The notes beneath the pieces were generated by a model. That model worked only from the letters and a program-made list of their open reading frames with translations, was not told the DNA's origin and made no database searches. The position numbers were made by a program, and so were the translations under genes. 35,090 bases of DNA from Actinomycetes bacterium (GTDB lineage: Bacteria; Actinomycetota; Acidimicrobiia; Acidimicrobiales; Acidimicrobiaceae), in assembly GCA_021784785.1 (NCBI GenBank), contig JAJYHJ010000173.1, positions 1 to 35,090 of the forward strand. Reading direction: 5' to 3'. The stretch's first letter is position 1; every line of letters starts with the position of its first letter. Of the stretch, positions 16,757 to 25,331 are shown piece by piece.

Positions 16757-17782
16757 ATGAACGCAAAGGACTATCAAGATCTGTCTAGTTATGACTATGA
16801 TCTACCGGAAGATCGGATTGCTCAAGAACCGTTGGCGATACGCTCAAGTTCAAAACTGCTCGTTTCTCTCGACGGCGAGGTGAGGGTGCAAAAAGTTTCT
16901 GAGCTACCCGATCTTCTCCAATCTGGGGATCTTGTCGTTATCAATGACTCAAAAGTGTTCTCAGCGCGCCTTAGATTAAGGAGGGCCTCTGGTGGTTATG
17001 CTGAAGTTTTACTCCTTGAAGAGGTAGAGGACGGGTTATTCACTGCGCTGGTTCGCCCGAGTCGAAAGCTTGTTACGGGAGAGCCGTTGTTTCAGGGTTT
17101 AACAGAGGTTTTGCGTCTTGCCCGAAGCCCGAAGGACTGTATTGAAGGTCAGCTGCCGCTAGTGAAGCTGAGCGATAAATCTGTAGTTGATCGCTTTGGC
17201 GAGGTGCCACTTCCTCCTTACATAAAGAACAAGATTGCCGATTCACAGAGGTATCAAACTATCTATGCGCACAACTACGGTTCGGCCGCAGCTCCGACTG
17301 CGGGCCTTCATCTAGATGAAGAGGTGTTCAGGGGATTTCGCAGACGATCAATTGAAGTTGCGACGGTTGAACTTATGGTCGGTGTTGACACTTTTAAGCC
17401 GATATCGGCGTCTCGCATTGGAGAACATAAAATGCACTCGGAGCGCTATAAGGTGTCTACAGAGACGTGGGAAAAGATTCAATGTGCGAAAAGAGTAGTT
17501 GCGATCGGCACGACTGTGGTAAGAACGCTGGAATCCGTGGCTGCAACTTCACGGCTAGAAGGACGAACAGACCTCTACATAACGCCAGGATATGAGTTTA
17601 AAGTGGTGGATGTACTTATGACAAACTTCCACACCCCAAAGTCGTCTTTGTTGGTACTAGTTGCGAGTTTTTATGGTCCGAGATGGCGAGAGCTTTATCA
17701 GAATGCACTGGACTCGGGCTTTCGCTTTTTATCTTTCGGTGATGCTATGTTGATTGAGAGAAATAACTCCATTGAGTGGTAG
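16757..17782 (+). CDS. queA: S-adenosylmethionine:tRNA ribosyltransferase-isomerase QueA
   Basis: QueA transfers the ribosyl part of S-adenosylmethionine to preQ1-modified tRNA, forming epoxyqueuosine. I place the start at ATG 16757 (341 residues, a usual length); a GTG at 16718 would add 13 residues without family resemblance. Visible hallmarks are DYDLPEDRIAQEPL at the N-terminus, GSAAAPTAGLHL, MVGVDTFKPI and NFHTPKSSLLVLVASFYG. The final 11 bases overlap tgt, the enzyme acting one step earlier on the same tRNA, so the two make a tRNA-modification pair. Confidence 0.95.
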   Translation: MNAKDYQDLSSYDYDLPEDRIAQEPLAIRSSSKLLVSLDGEVRVQKVSELPDLLQSGDLVVINDSKVFSARLRLRRASGGYAEVLLLEEVEDGLFTALVRPSRKLVTGEPLFQGLTEVLRLARSPKDCIEGQLPLVKLSDKSVVDRFGEVPLPPYIKNKIADSQRYQTIYAHNYGSAAAPTAGLHLDEEVFRGFRRRSIEVATVELMVGVDTFKPISASRIGEHKMHSERYKVSTETWEKIQCAKRVVAIGTTVVRTLESVAATSRLEGRTDLYITPGYEFKVVDVLMTNFHTPKSSLLVLVASFYGPRWRELYQNALDSGFRFLSFGDAMLIERNNSIEW

Positions 17783-18866
17783 TTTCGCCGTGACAAAAGT
17801 ATACGACTCTGCGAGGACCGGTACGTTTTGTGGTTCCCGGCATACCTTTGAGACTCCAGTATTTATGCCCGTAGGCACGAGAGGTGCAGTACGTCTTTTC
17901 CCCTATGATCTGGTGGCAGAGATAGGTTTTGAGATCGTCCTCGCTAACACATATCATATGATGCTTCGACCGGGCGCAGCTACGGTTGAAGCTCTCGGTG
18001 GCTTGCACCGCTTCACGGGGTGGGACGGTGCAATCTTGACAGATTCTGGTGGCTTTCAAGTGATGTCTCTAGGAGCTACCTTTGACGAAGATGGTGTGTC
18101 CTTTCGGTCTGTCTATGATGGTGCGAAGTTACGTCTAACTCCAGAAGATGCGATTGAAGTGCAAGAACTACTTGGTTCGGACATAGCTATGGTACTTGAC
18201 GTATGTACTATGTTGCCCGCCGATCGGTATGAACTCAAAAGGAATCTTGACCTAACTTTAGCGTGGGCAAAGAGGTCTAAGGCGAGAAAGACGCGGTCTG
18301 ATCAAGCATTATTTGGAATCGTGCAAGGCGGTACAGACGTCGAACTTAGAAAAAGATCCTTGGAAGAGACTTGCGAGCTTTCATTCGATGGATACGCAAT
18401 CGGAGGTCTAGCCGTCGGGGAAGAGAGGTCATTGACTCTGGACACAGTTGCAAGTTGCACGGAGGTGCTTCCTAAAGAAGCTCCAAGATACCTGATGGGT
18501 GTGGGCGATCCATACTCTGTCGTACACGCTATAGCGCTTGGGGTGGATATGTTTGACTGTGTGGCTCCGTCACGCATAGCGCGTCACGGAGTTGCTTGGA
18601 CATCAACTGGGAAAGTGACAGTTAAGCAGGCACGATACATTCAATCTATGGATCCACTAGATCCGAACTGCGCATGTGAAACCTGTAAACGCTATCCGTT
18701 AGCGCTCTTGAACCACCTCTATAAGGTAGACGTTGAAACCTTGGGCGTCTTGCTTACTAGGCACAATCTTTCTTTTATGCAGACGCTCATATCATGGAGC
18801 CGCTCGTCGATAAGAGTCGGTAGCTGGTCTGAAGTGAAGAGGTTCGTGGAAACTTACTATAGCTAG
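17772..18866 (+). CDS. tgt: tRNA-guanine transglycosylase Tgt
   Basis: Tgt exchanges guanine 34 of GUN-anticodon tRNAs for preQ1. The protein has FMPVGTRGAVRL, LANTYHMMLRPG, the substrate-binding TDSGGFQVMSLG, DMFDCVAPSRIARHG containing the nucleophilic aspartate, and the zinc site CACETCKRY with a following histidine in LLNHLYK. The start is uncertain. TTG 17772 (364 residues) gives an N-terminus spaced like E. coli Tgt and has AGAGA upstream; TTG 17754 (370 residues) and GTG 17790 are alternatives. It overlaps the end of queA. No queC, queD, queE or queF is present nearby, so preQ1 may be made from genes elsewhere or salvaged. Confidence 0.95.
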   Translation: MSGSFAVTKVYDSARTGTFCGSRHTFETPVFMPVGTRGAVRLFPYDLVAEIGFEIVLANTYHMMLRPGAATVEALGGLHRFTGWDGAILTDSGGFQVMSLGATFDEDGVSFRSVYDGAKLRLTPEDAIEVQELLGSDIAMVLDVCTMLPADRYELKRNLDLTLAWAKRSKARKTRSDQALFGIVQGGTDVELRKRSLEETCELSFDGYAIGGLAVGEERSLTLDTVASCTEVLPKEAPRYLMGVGDPYSVVHAIALGVDMFDCVAPSRIARHGVAWTSTGKVTVKQARYIQSMDPLDPNCACETCKRYPLALLNHLYKVDVETLGVLLTRHNLSFMQTLISWSRSSIRVGSWSEVKRFVETYYS

Positions 18867-18881
18867 GAGCTAAGTGATATG

Positions 18882-18900
18882 AGTTTCAACTCTTGAAACT
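18882..18900 (+). repeat. Hairpin between tgt and yajC
   Basis: AGTTTCAA (18882-18889), CTC loop, TTGAAACT (18893-18900): a perfect 8-bp stem in the 65-nt gap between tgt and yajC. The following bases (ACAATAAGCT) are not a T run, so it is not a standard terminator; it may be an mRNA processing or stability element at the border of the tRNA-modification and secretion genes. Confidence 0.35.
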
Positions 18901-18931
18901 ACAATAAGCTAGTCGCATTGGAAGGACTTTG

Positions 18932-19351
18932 ATGAGTCAACTAATTTTTGTAATAATTGTTTTAGTAATCCTTTACATGTTGTTTTTGCGCCCCCGTATG
19001 AAAGGCGCGAAGACGAACCGAAAGCTCGGTCTACAACCAGGAGATGATGTTGTGTCAAATGGTGGGATCTTCGGTGTCGTTACCAAAACCTACGACCAGA
19101 GGATCTATGTCGAGATAGCTCCAGAGGTAGAGGTGATCTTCGATAGGAGATCGTTAACTCATCTTGACAGTGTCATTGTGGACGCTATGGAGGAGGCCGA
19201 GGCTAAATTTGATGAGATTGAAGCTAGAAAAGCGCAAACTGAGTTGAAAGAGGGAGATGCGGTCGATGAAGAACCTCAACCCCTATCGAACTTATCCGAT
19301 GCAAAAGAAGTAGAAGAAGTCAAAGGTGATGATGAAGGTGACGTTAAATAG
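18932..19351 (+). CDS. yajC: Preprotein translocase subunit YajC
   Basis: YajC is a small single-span membrane partner of SecDF. The 139-residue protein has one N-terminal transmembrane helix (about residues 3-20, LIFVIIVLVILYMLFLRP) followed by the conserved RPRMKGAKTNRKLGLQPGDDVVSNGGIFGVV. The last 55 or so residues form an acidic, glutamate-rich tail, a common actinobacterial extension of the short E. coli form. ATG 18932 is supported by GGAAGGA five bases upstream; a TTG directly before it is less likely. secD follows after about 80 nt. Confidence 0.93.
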   Translation: MSQLIFVIIVLVILYMLFLRPRMKGAKTNRKLGLQPGDDVVSNGGIFGVVTKTYDQRIYVEIAPEVEVIFDRRSLTHLDSVIVDAMEEAEAKFDEIEARKAQTELKEGDAVDEEPQPLSNLSDAKEVEEVKGDDEGDVK

Positions 19352-19432
19352 TGACGAGGTAGCAGGTGATCACTAGGTGAAAGACTTGGTGTAGGGTGAC
19401 TCTATGATTAAGATCGGTGTTTTAGAGAGAGT

Positions 19433-20905
19433 ATGAGAAAAGGTCCACACGTATTATCAGTCGTTTTATCGATAGTGGTTTCTTTAGGTGCCTTTATCGC
19501 TGTGCTAGCGCTCAACTATAAGCCAATACTTGGACTTGATCTGCAAGGGGGAGCCTCGGTCGTCTATAAACCTACTAGAGCTGTTTCCCAGGCGACGTTA
19601 AATCAGACCATATCTATTATTCGGAACCGTGTAGATGGTCTAGGAGTGGCTCAACCGAACATCGCTCAACAGGGCAAAGACATAGTGGTGCAACTTCCTG
19701 GAATTAAACATCCAAATCAGGCACTTTCTCTTATCGGGCAGACTGCACAGCTTGAATTTCGACCTGTGTTGTGCTCGATCCCTACCTATAAAAAACCTAC
19801 TGGACAACTCGCTAAAGATATCAAGGCCCATCCTCTTTCTCCGTTTTGTCCAAGTTCAGCACAACAAGATGCACTTGCCCAGTATGAGCCGAATACGACG
19901 TTTTCGAAGCTGAACTCTTCAAAAGAAGCCGTATTGTCGCAAACCTCTGGCTCTCGGGTTACGCGTTACGTTCTTGGACCGACACTGGCTAACGGCACTG
20001 CACTTTCTAGTGCTTCGGCGGGACTTAATCAACAGCAACAATGGGTCGTGAACTTCTCCCTCACTGCTAAGGCGACGCCACTTTTTAATCAAATTGCGAC
20101 GACATACTTCGACAAACAGCTGGCGATCGTCTTGGATACGAACGTGATCTCTGCTCCGGTCATAACCACTAAGAGTTTCAATGGGCAAGGTGAAATTACT
20201 GGTTCAGGCGGTCAAGCTCAGGCAGAGAATTTGGCATTGGTGTTAAAGTATGGAGCATTACCAGTGCAACTTCAGCAACTTACGGTTCAGACTATCTCAC
20301 CGACGCTTGGTAAGGCATCGTTGAAGGCGGGAGTGTATGCAGGCTTAGGTGGACTTTTGTTGGTGCTTCTCTATACAGTCCTTTACTATAGAGCTTTAGG
20401 GGTGGTTGTACTTTTGGGGCTATCTACAACTGCAGCGATGCTGTGGGCGATTGTGTCTCTGCTTGGTCATACATCTCAGCTGACCTTGGATCTCTCTGGA
20501 GTTACTGGCTTGATAGTATCTATCGGCGTCACCGTGGACTCTTATGTAGTTTTTTTTGAACGCTTAAAGGATGAGCTGAGAGGTGGAAAGTCGCTTAGAT
20601 CTTCGGTGGACAGAAGTTTTGCAAAGGCTTTCCGCACTATAGTCGCGGCAGATCTTGTGTCGCTTATCGGAGCTACTCTGCTCTACCTGCTCAGTATTGG
20701 TCCAGTACGAGGATTTGCCTTCTTTCTAGGAATCTCAACGTTGTTAGATGTTGTTTCCGCTTGGTTTTTTACTAGACCCATAGTTATTTTGATGGGCCAG
20801 TCTAAGATCGCCCAAAACCCGAGGTTTTTTGGATTAAGTACCGGAGCTCTCAAGACGACAGCACCTGCACCTAGTAGTGGTGTCCTAAAACCAAGTGGGG
20901 TGTGA
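19433..20905 (+). CDS. secD: Protein translocase subunit SecD
   Basis: SecD with SecF uses the proton gradient to pull exported proteins off the Sec channel. The 490-residue protein has an N-terminal helix, the signature LGLDLQGGASVVYKP, a large outer domain with IIRNRVDGLGVAQPNI, and five C-terminal helices including GVTGLIVSIGVTVDSYVVFFERLKDELRGG. The outer domain contains an insertion rich in Ser, Pro and Gln bearing two cysteines (in VLCSIPTY and SPFCPSS) that could form a disulfide outside the cell. ATG is preceded by AGAGAGAG. secF follows after 83 nt that contains a small ORF. Confidence 0.96.
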   Translation: MRKGPHVLSVVLSIVVSLGAFIAVLALNYKPILGLDLQGGASVVYKPTRAVSQATLNQTISIIRNRVDGLGVAQPNIAQQGKDIVVQLPGIKHPNQALSLIGQTAQLEFRPVLCSIPTYKKPTGQLAKDIKAHPLSPFCPSSAQQDALAQYEPNTTFSKLNSSKEAVLSQTSGSRVTRYVLGPTLANGTALSSASAGLNQQQQWVVNFSLTAKATPLFNQIATTYFDKQLAIVLDTNVISAPVITTKSFNGQGEITGSGGQAQAENLALVLKYGALPVQLQQLTVQTISPTLGKASLKAGVYAGLGGLLLVLLYTVLYYRALGVVVLLGLSTTAAMLWAIVSLLGHTSQLTLDLSGVTGLIVSIGVTVDSYVVFFERLKDELRGGKSLRSSVDRSFAKAFRTIVAADLVSLIGATLLYLLSIGPVRGFAFFLGISTLLDVVSAWFFTRPIVILMGQSKIAQNPRFFGLSTGALKTTAPAPSSGVLKPSGV

Positions 20906-20908
20906 TCT

Positions 20909-20992
20909 ATGAAACGTCTCTTAGGTGCCTTTAATGGTGCTAAACGCACCTGCGAGTGTACGGTTATAGCGAGTATTGAGGTGGCACTGTGA
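20909..20992 (+). CDS. Candidate 27-codon ORF bridging secD and secF
   Basis: An ATG four bases after the secD stop opens a 27-codon frame whose TGA (20990-20992) overlaps the secF GTG start as GTGA. The peptide begins MKRLLGAFNGAKRT, is basic at the start and more hydrophobic at the end. GTGGGG just upstream could serve as a weak ribosome binding site. The same DNA can fold GGTGC (20936-20940) against GCACC (20946-20950), or an upstream AGGTGC against the same partner. It may be a translational-coupling leader for secF or a chance ORF. Confidence 0.3.
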   Translation: MKRLLGAFNGAKRTCECTVIASIEVAL

Positions 20993-22179
20993 CAACCATT
21001 GGCGAAGGTGAAAGAGAGTCAACCCGATCGTCGGATGATGTCTTAATGGGAGCAACGAGAGTGGCTTCCAAAAAGCGATCTCGCTGGAGTGCTCTTTATG
21101 AAGGCGAGACGACCATTGGATTTTTGAAAAAGCGTAAGATTTTTTACGCTTTTTCGATAGCAATCATACTGCTAGGAGCTCTCTCTATGGGGGTGCGAGG
21201 TCTGAACTTTGGAATCGATTTCAAAGGTGGAACCTCCTGGCAGGTGCCTTCTAGTACTTTAAGTGTCACAAAAGCTCAATCTGTGCTCAGAGCAGATGGG
21301 GTCACCCAGGCTACAGTTTTCACATTGGGTACTGGCCATAATCGTACCTTAGAGGCCGAAGCTGACCTCTCAAATCTTTCTCCAGGAGCACAGGCTGCCA
21401 AAGACAAGCAGATCTCGGTGGATCTAGCGAAGGCTGGTGGCGTTAGCTACTCTTCGGTTAGCCTAACCAACGTCGGTCCAACGTGGGGTGGTGACGTTAC
21501 ATCGAAAGCGCTCGAGGCCCTGGGATTCTTCTTCCTTGGGATAGTGATATATATATCGATTCGTTTTGAATGGAAGATGGCCGCGGCGGCCTTAGTCGCA
21601 GTAATTCACGATCTTTTAGTCACAGTTGGCATCTACTCGATATCCAACTTTCAGATCACGCCTGCGACTGTGATTGCAGTGCTTACAATACTTGGATACT
21701 CTCTTTATGATACGATCGTTGTCTTTGACCGGATTCAAGAGAACGTGAAGGCTTTGGTCAATCCTGGTCGTCTTGCTTATGACGACTCTGTGGATCTGTC
21801 TTTAAACCAAGTGTTGATGCGATCTTTGAATACATCACTAGTGGCAATTATCCCTGTATTTTCAATCCTTGTCGTTGGTGCTTACATACTAGGTGCGACG
21901 ACGCTGCAAGACTTTGGTCTTGCATTGTTCGTAGGACTGACTACGGGAGCGTACTCGTCTATCGCCATAGCCTCTCCGGTCCTTGCTTTCTTGAAAGGCC
22001 GAGAACCTAGATACCAGAGCCTCAAGAAACGTCTAGGCGCAAGCCACCATCCTTACTCCCCTAAGGCAGTAGCCCAAGGGGTGCTGCTTACCACATCTAG
22101 CACCACGGGCGACCAGGGGACGAGGACTCCGCGTTCCAAGCCGAATGGCTCACGGAGAAAGAGTCGAGCAAAGCGTTAG
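20989..22179 (+). CDS. secF: Protein translocase subunit SecF
   Basis: SecF completes the SecDF export motor in the cytoplasmic membrane. The 396-residue protein begins at a GTG with GAGGTGG at good spacing and has a polar N-terminal region of about 45 residues. The conserved LNFGIDFKGGTSWQVP lies after the first helix, followed by a short outer domain and a helical bundle including YSLYDTIVVFDRIQENVK and ATTLQDFGLALFVGLTTGAYSSIAIASPVLAFLK. The tail is long and basic (RSKPNGSRRKSRAKR), a feature seen in actinobacterial SecF. The apt gene that often lies between secF and rel in actinobacteria is absent. Confidence 0.96.
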   Translation: MTTIGEGERESTRSSDDVLMGATRVASKKRSRWSALYEGETTIGFLKKRKIFYAFSIAIILLGALSMGVRGLNFGIDFKGGTSWQVPSSTLSVTKAQSVLRADGVTQATVFTLGTGHNRTLEAEADLSNLSPGAQAAKDKQISVDLAKAGGVSYSSVSLTNVGPTWGGDVTSKALEALGFFFLGIVIYISIRFEWKMAAAALVAVIHDLLVTVGIYSISNFQITPATVIAVLTILGYSLYDTIVVFDRIQENVKALVNPGRLAYDDSVDLSLNQVLMRSLNTSLVAIIPVFSILVVGAYILGATTLQDFGLALFVGLTTGAYSSIAIASPVLAFLKGREPRYQSLKKRLGASHHPYSPKAVAQGVLLTTSSTTGDQGTRTPRSKPNGSRRKSRAKR

Positions 22180-22259
22180 ACGTTTTGGTTAAAACTCTTT
22201 AGTAGATCTCTTAGAGTCGGCAGTGTCGTTCTGGATATGAGGTAACTTTATATACATAG

Positions 22260-24515
22260 ATGGCTGATGTTGTTGAGATAAAGTTAGAACTGTTTTCACC
22301 AGATAGGTTGGTGGAGATTTTCTTGCGCCGCCACGAGAACTATAGTGGAGATCCTCAAGTAATACTTGGTGCTTTCGATCTAGCAAAGTCGGCACATAAA
22401 GGTCAGTACCGAAAATCAGGAGAACCGTACTTCTACCATCCACTATCTGTAGCGGAGATTGTAGCGTCATTGGGTGCAGACGAGATTACTGTGTCCGCAG
22501 CACTTTTGCACGATGCCGTTGAAGACACTGATTTAGCACTAAAAGAGGTTGAGGATCGCTTCGGGATCTCAGTGGCACAGATAGTAGATGGAGTGACGAA
22601 ACTTGATCGTCTGAGCTTTGAATCCAAAGAAGCTCAACAAGCTGCTACTATGCGAAAGATGCTCTTGGCAATGGCAAGAGATCCGAGGGTTCTGGTGATT
22701 AAGCTAGCCGATCGGCTTCATAACATGAGAACCATTGGCGCACTACCGGATTGGAAACAGCGGCGTACTGCTCAAGAGACGATGGACATCTATGCCCCGT
22801 TGGCACACAGACTTGGTATTGCAGAGATTAAGTGGCAGCTTGAGGACTTGGCTTTTGCAACGTTGCACCCCCGACGCTACGCAGAGATTGAACACCTGGT
22901 AACGACACGGTCTCCAGAGCGCGAAGAGTATCTGCACTCAGTCCAAGAGATGGTGAAAGTGAAGCTGAGTGAGGTGGGAATCGATGCAGAGGTGACTGGC
23001 CGCCCTAAGCATCTCTGGAGCATCTACGAGAAGATGGTGATCAAGGCTAAGGACTTTGACTCAATCTATGACATTGTAGGTATGCGGATCATTACTGAGA
23101 CTGAAAAAGACTGTTGGGCTGCTCTTGGTGTAGTACATTCCATCTGGTCCCCGGTGCCGGGAAGATTTAAAGACTACGTAAACGCTCCGAAATTTAACCT
23201 GTATCAGTCCCTACATACCACTGTCGTACTGCCTAGCGGCAACCCACTTGAGGTTCAACTGCGTACGGCGGACATGCATAGACGCGCTGAGTATGGGGTT
23301 GCAGCTCACTGGGGGTACAAGGAGGGTTCGACCAAAGAGGAGCTTGTCTGGTTGCAGCGTATAGTTGACTGGCAAAAAGACACCACAGATCCTCACGAGT
23401 TCTTGGAGAATCTCAAGCTTGATCTTGAGGTTGATGAGGTCTATGTATTTACTCCTAAGGGTCGGGTGATAACTCTCCCAAACAACGCTACTCCAATCGA
23501 CTTTGCCTACGCAGTACACACCGAGGTAGGGCATAGATGTATTGGTGCGAAGGTGAATCAGCGACTTGTACCCTTGGACTCTAAGTTAAACTCAGGTGAC
23601 ACCGTTGAGATCTTTACCTCGAAGGTCCAAAGTGCCGGCCCTTCGCGAGACTGGCTGAAAGTTGTGGTGACTCCACGTGCTCGTAATAAGATTAGACAAT
23701 GGTTTTCGAAAGAGCGACGAGACGAATCAGTCGAAGTAGGCAGGGAAGAGCTAGTTAAGGCTCTACGGAAAGAGGGCCTAGCTGTTCAAAAACACACGTC
23801 ACAGACGGGATTAGGACAGATTAGCCAACTGATGGGATTTGACTCCGTTGAAACCCTACTTGCGGCGATCGGAGAGAATCACGTAAGTGCTAGAAGTGTT
23901 GTTACAAAACTCCTTCGAGACGTCTACCAAGTGGAAGATGAGACCTCTATACCTATAGTGACTCCGGGACGCGGACGTCGGAAAAGAGGTGGTCCAGGTA
24001 TATACGTGGAGGGTCTCGACGATGTTATGGTTAAGTTATCCAAGTGTTGTTCGCCTATGCCAGGAGATCCGATTATTGGTTTCGTAACCCGCGGTAAAGG
24101 GGTATCGATCCATAGGTCAGACTGCTCTAACGCGATGGCACTATTTAGCTCAGAGGCTGAACGCATGATTGAGGTTGAGTGGGACCTCGAATCTCACGGC
24201 ATCTTTTCGACTACGATCGAGGTGCGCTCATTGGATCGATCTCGATTACTTGCTGACGTAGCTAGGGTACTTTCCGAACACCATATCAATATCTTAAACT
24301 CGTCCTCGCAAGCGGGACACGATAGGGTATCCACTATGCGATTTGAGTTTGAACTGGCAGATCCGGCCCATCTCGAGTCGATCTTGGCTTCTTTACGGCA
24401 GCTGGACGGCGTCTATAACGCATATCGGGTATTGCCGAACGGTGGCTCTCCTGCTCCTGCTATTCCAACTTTTGGTGACGATGACCCTAAGGCGACTAAA
24501 GTCGAATCTAGGTAA
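22260..24515 (+). CDS. rel: Bifunctional (p)ppGpp synthetase/hydrolase Rel
   Basis: This stringent-response enzyme makes (p)ppGpp from ATP and GDP/GTP on starved ribosomes and degrades it otherwise. The 751-residue protein has an intact HD hydrolase domain (H60, HD 84-85 and ED 88-89 in LLHDAVEDTD) and a synthetase domain with DIVGMRIITETE, GRFKDYVNAPKFNLYQSLHT (Y315, and the RxKD version typical of bifunctional enzymes). It then has a TGS domain (VYVFTPKGRVITLPNNATPIDFAYAVH), a zinc-finger-type segment (KCCSPMPGDPIIGFVTRGKGVSIHRSDC) and a C-terminal ACT domain. Both activities appear possible. The ATG gives the full N-terminus, though its ribosome binding site is weak. Confidence 0.97.
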   Translation: MADVVEIKLELFSPDRLVEIFLRRHENYSGDPQVILGAFDLAKSAHKGQYRKSGEPYFYHPLSVAEIVASLGADEITVSAALLHDAVEDTDLALKEVEDRFGISVAQIVDGVTKLDRLSFESKEAQQAATMRKMLLAMARDPRVLVIKLADRLHNMRTIGALPDWKQRRTAQETMDIYAPLAHRLGIAEIKWQLEDLAFATLHPRRYAEIEHLVTTRSPEREEYLHSVQEMVKVKLSEVGIDAEVTGRPKHLWSIYEKMVIKAKDFDSIYDIVGMRIITETEKDCWAALGVVHSIWSPVPGRFKDYVNAPKFNLYQSLHTTVVLPSGNPLEVQLRTADMHRRAEYGVAAHWGYKEGSTKEELVWLQRIVDWQKDTTDPHEFLENLKLDLEVDEVYVFTPKGRVITLPNNATPIDFAYAVHTEVGHRCIGAKVNQRLVPLDSKLNSGDTVEIFTSKVQSAGPSRDWLKVVVTPRARNKIRQWFSKERRDESVEVGREELVKALRKEGLAVQKHTSQTGLGQISQLMGFDSVETLLAAIGENHVSARSVVTKLLRDVYQVEDETSIPIVTPGRGRRKRGGPGIYVEGLDDVMVKLSKCCSPMPGDPIIGFVTRGKGVSIHRSDCSNAMALFSSEAERMIEVEWDLESHGIFSTTIEVRSLDRSRLLADVARVLSEHHINILNSSSQAGHDRVSTMRFEFELADPAHLESILASLRQLDGVYNAYRVLPNGGSPAPAIPTFGDDDPKATKVESR

Positions 24516-24544
24516 TGTGACTCTTCTTGCAGGCGAGTTTTCTT

Positions 24545-24560
24545 AGATCGTTTACGATCT
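24545..24560 (+). repeat. Small hairpin after rel
   Basis: AGATCG (24545-24550), TTTA loop, CGATCT (24555-24560) lies 30 nt after the rel stop in the 87-nt gap before the next gene. There is no T run after it, so termination is doubtful. Confidence 0.25.
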
Positions 24561-24602
24561 GGGGTATCTTCGACGTGAGACTTTAAAGGGAAGAATAGGT
24601 AG

Positions 24603-24962
24603 ATGTCTTTTGTTTTAGCCACTTTAGTGTTGGTGGCTTCTGTTGTTACTCTGGCTGTATCTGTTCTTGCGCTGCGGGAATCGAAAGCGACATTAAAAGC
24701 GTCGGAGAGCTTGATGCGCTCTTTACAGACTGAGACCTTAGAGTTGGTTCGAGAGGCGACTGCCTTGTTGGTCGGCACCAGAGAGGATGTATCAAGGGTT
24801 GAAGATCTACTAGAGATGTCTGAACTTAGGTCAAGCGCTATCAATGAAGCCTCTAAGGTCGCTATCGGTGCTATCTCTGCACCGATCGTGCGCTTCCGAG
24901 CGCTCAAGTTAGGACTACGGAGAGCAACTGAGTTATTTAGAGCAAAGAGAGGGAGTAGGTAG
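24603..24962 (+). CDS. Small membrane-anchored coiled protein, DUF948-like
   Basis: The 119-residue protein has one N-terminal membrane helix (about 3-24, FVLATLVLVASVVTLAVSVLAL) followed by a charged, helical, probably coiled-coil region. This matches the plan of DUF948 proteins, which in many actinobacteria lie immediately before alaS with a second small gene. The function of the family in this setting is not established. The C-terminus is strongly basic. ATG 24603 follows AGGTAG and a further upstream AAAGGGA. The stop abuts the TTG start of the next gene, so they are likely co-translated. The assignment rests on topology and gene position. Confidence 0.65.
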   Translation: MSFVLATLVLVASVVTLAVSVLALRESKATLKASESLMRSLQTETLELVREATALLVGTREDVSRVEDLLEMSELRSSAINEASKVAIGAISAPIVRFRALKLGLRRATELFRAKRGSR

Positions 24963-25331
24963 TTGGCTTCACGGCTTAGGTGGTTGAGTGTGGGAGTGAC
25001 GATAGGTTCGATAGCTACAGTAAAAGTTGAAAGAGTTCTGCGTCAAAAGATAAAGACCGTTTCTCCTGACTCGATGGTCCGTAGTCTCTCTAAGGAGTTC
25101 TCGAAGGTTTCGGAGGACTTTATGTTGTCGGTAAGAGAAGGCTTATACGTTGTTCGAATGGAGAGCTCACGTTCAATCTCTCACGCAATTGATCTGAGAA
25201 GGGATGATATCGAAGAGTTTGCGTTGAAGATCAAGTCCAATAAGGCGTTCGGAGAAGAAAGGTTCGATGGAGCTTCCGTGGGGCGGTGTCTGGATGAGGT
25301 TTCAGATAGAGCAGAAAGGCTGGTTCGTTGA
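24963..25331 (+). CDS. Small protein of unknown function between the DUF948-like gene and alaS
   Basis: The 122-residue protein starts with TTG on the base after the preceding stop and ends overlapping the alaS ATG by one base. It has a short moderately hydrophobic N-terminal stretch (about 6-22, RWLSVGVTIGSIATVKV), then an amphipathic helical body with many charged residues. I recognise no catalytic motif. Its position matches the second small gene seen between DUF948 and alaS in other actinobacteria, so a joint role with the upstream protein is reasonable, but its function is unknown. Confidence 0.6.
   Translation: MASRLRWLSVGVTIGSIATVKVERVLRQKIKTVSPDSMVRSLSKEFSKVSEDFMLSVREGLYVVRMESSRSISHAIDLRRDDIEEFALKIKSNKAFGEERFDGASVGRCLDEVSDRAERLVR

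Noticed and set aside
24413-24907. Minus-strand 164-residue ORF spanning the end of rel and the DUF948-like gene
   Set aside because: Overlaps the conserved end of Rel and a gene with clear membrane topology; Ser/Thr-rich translation typical of a shadow.
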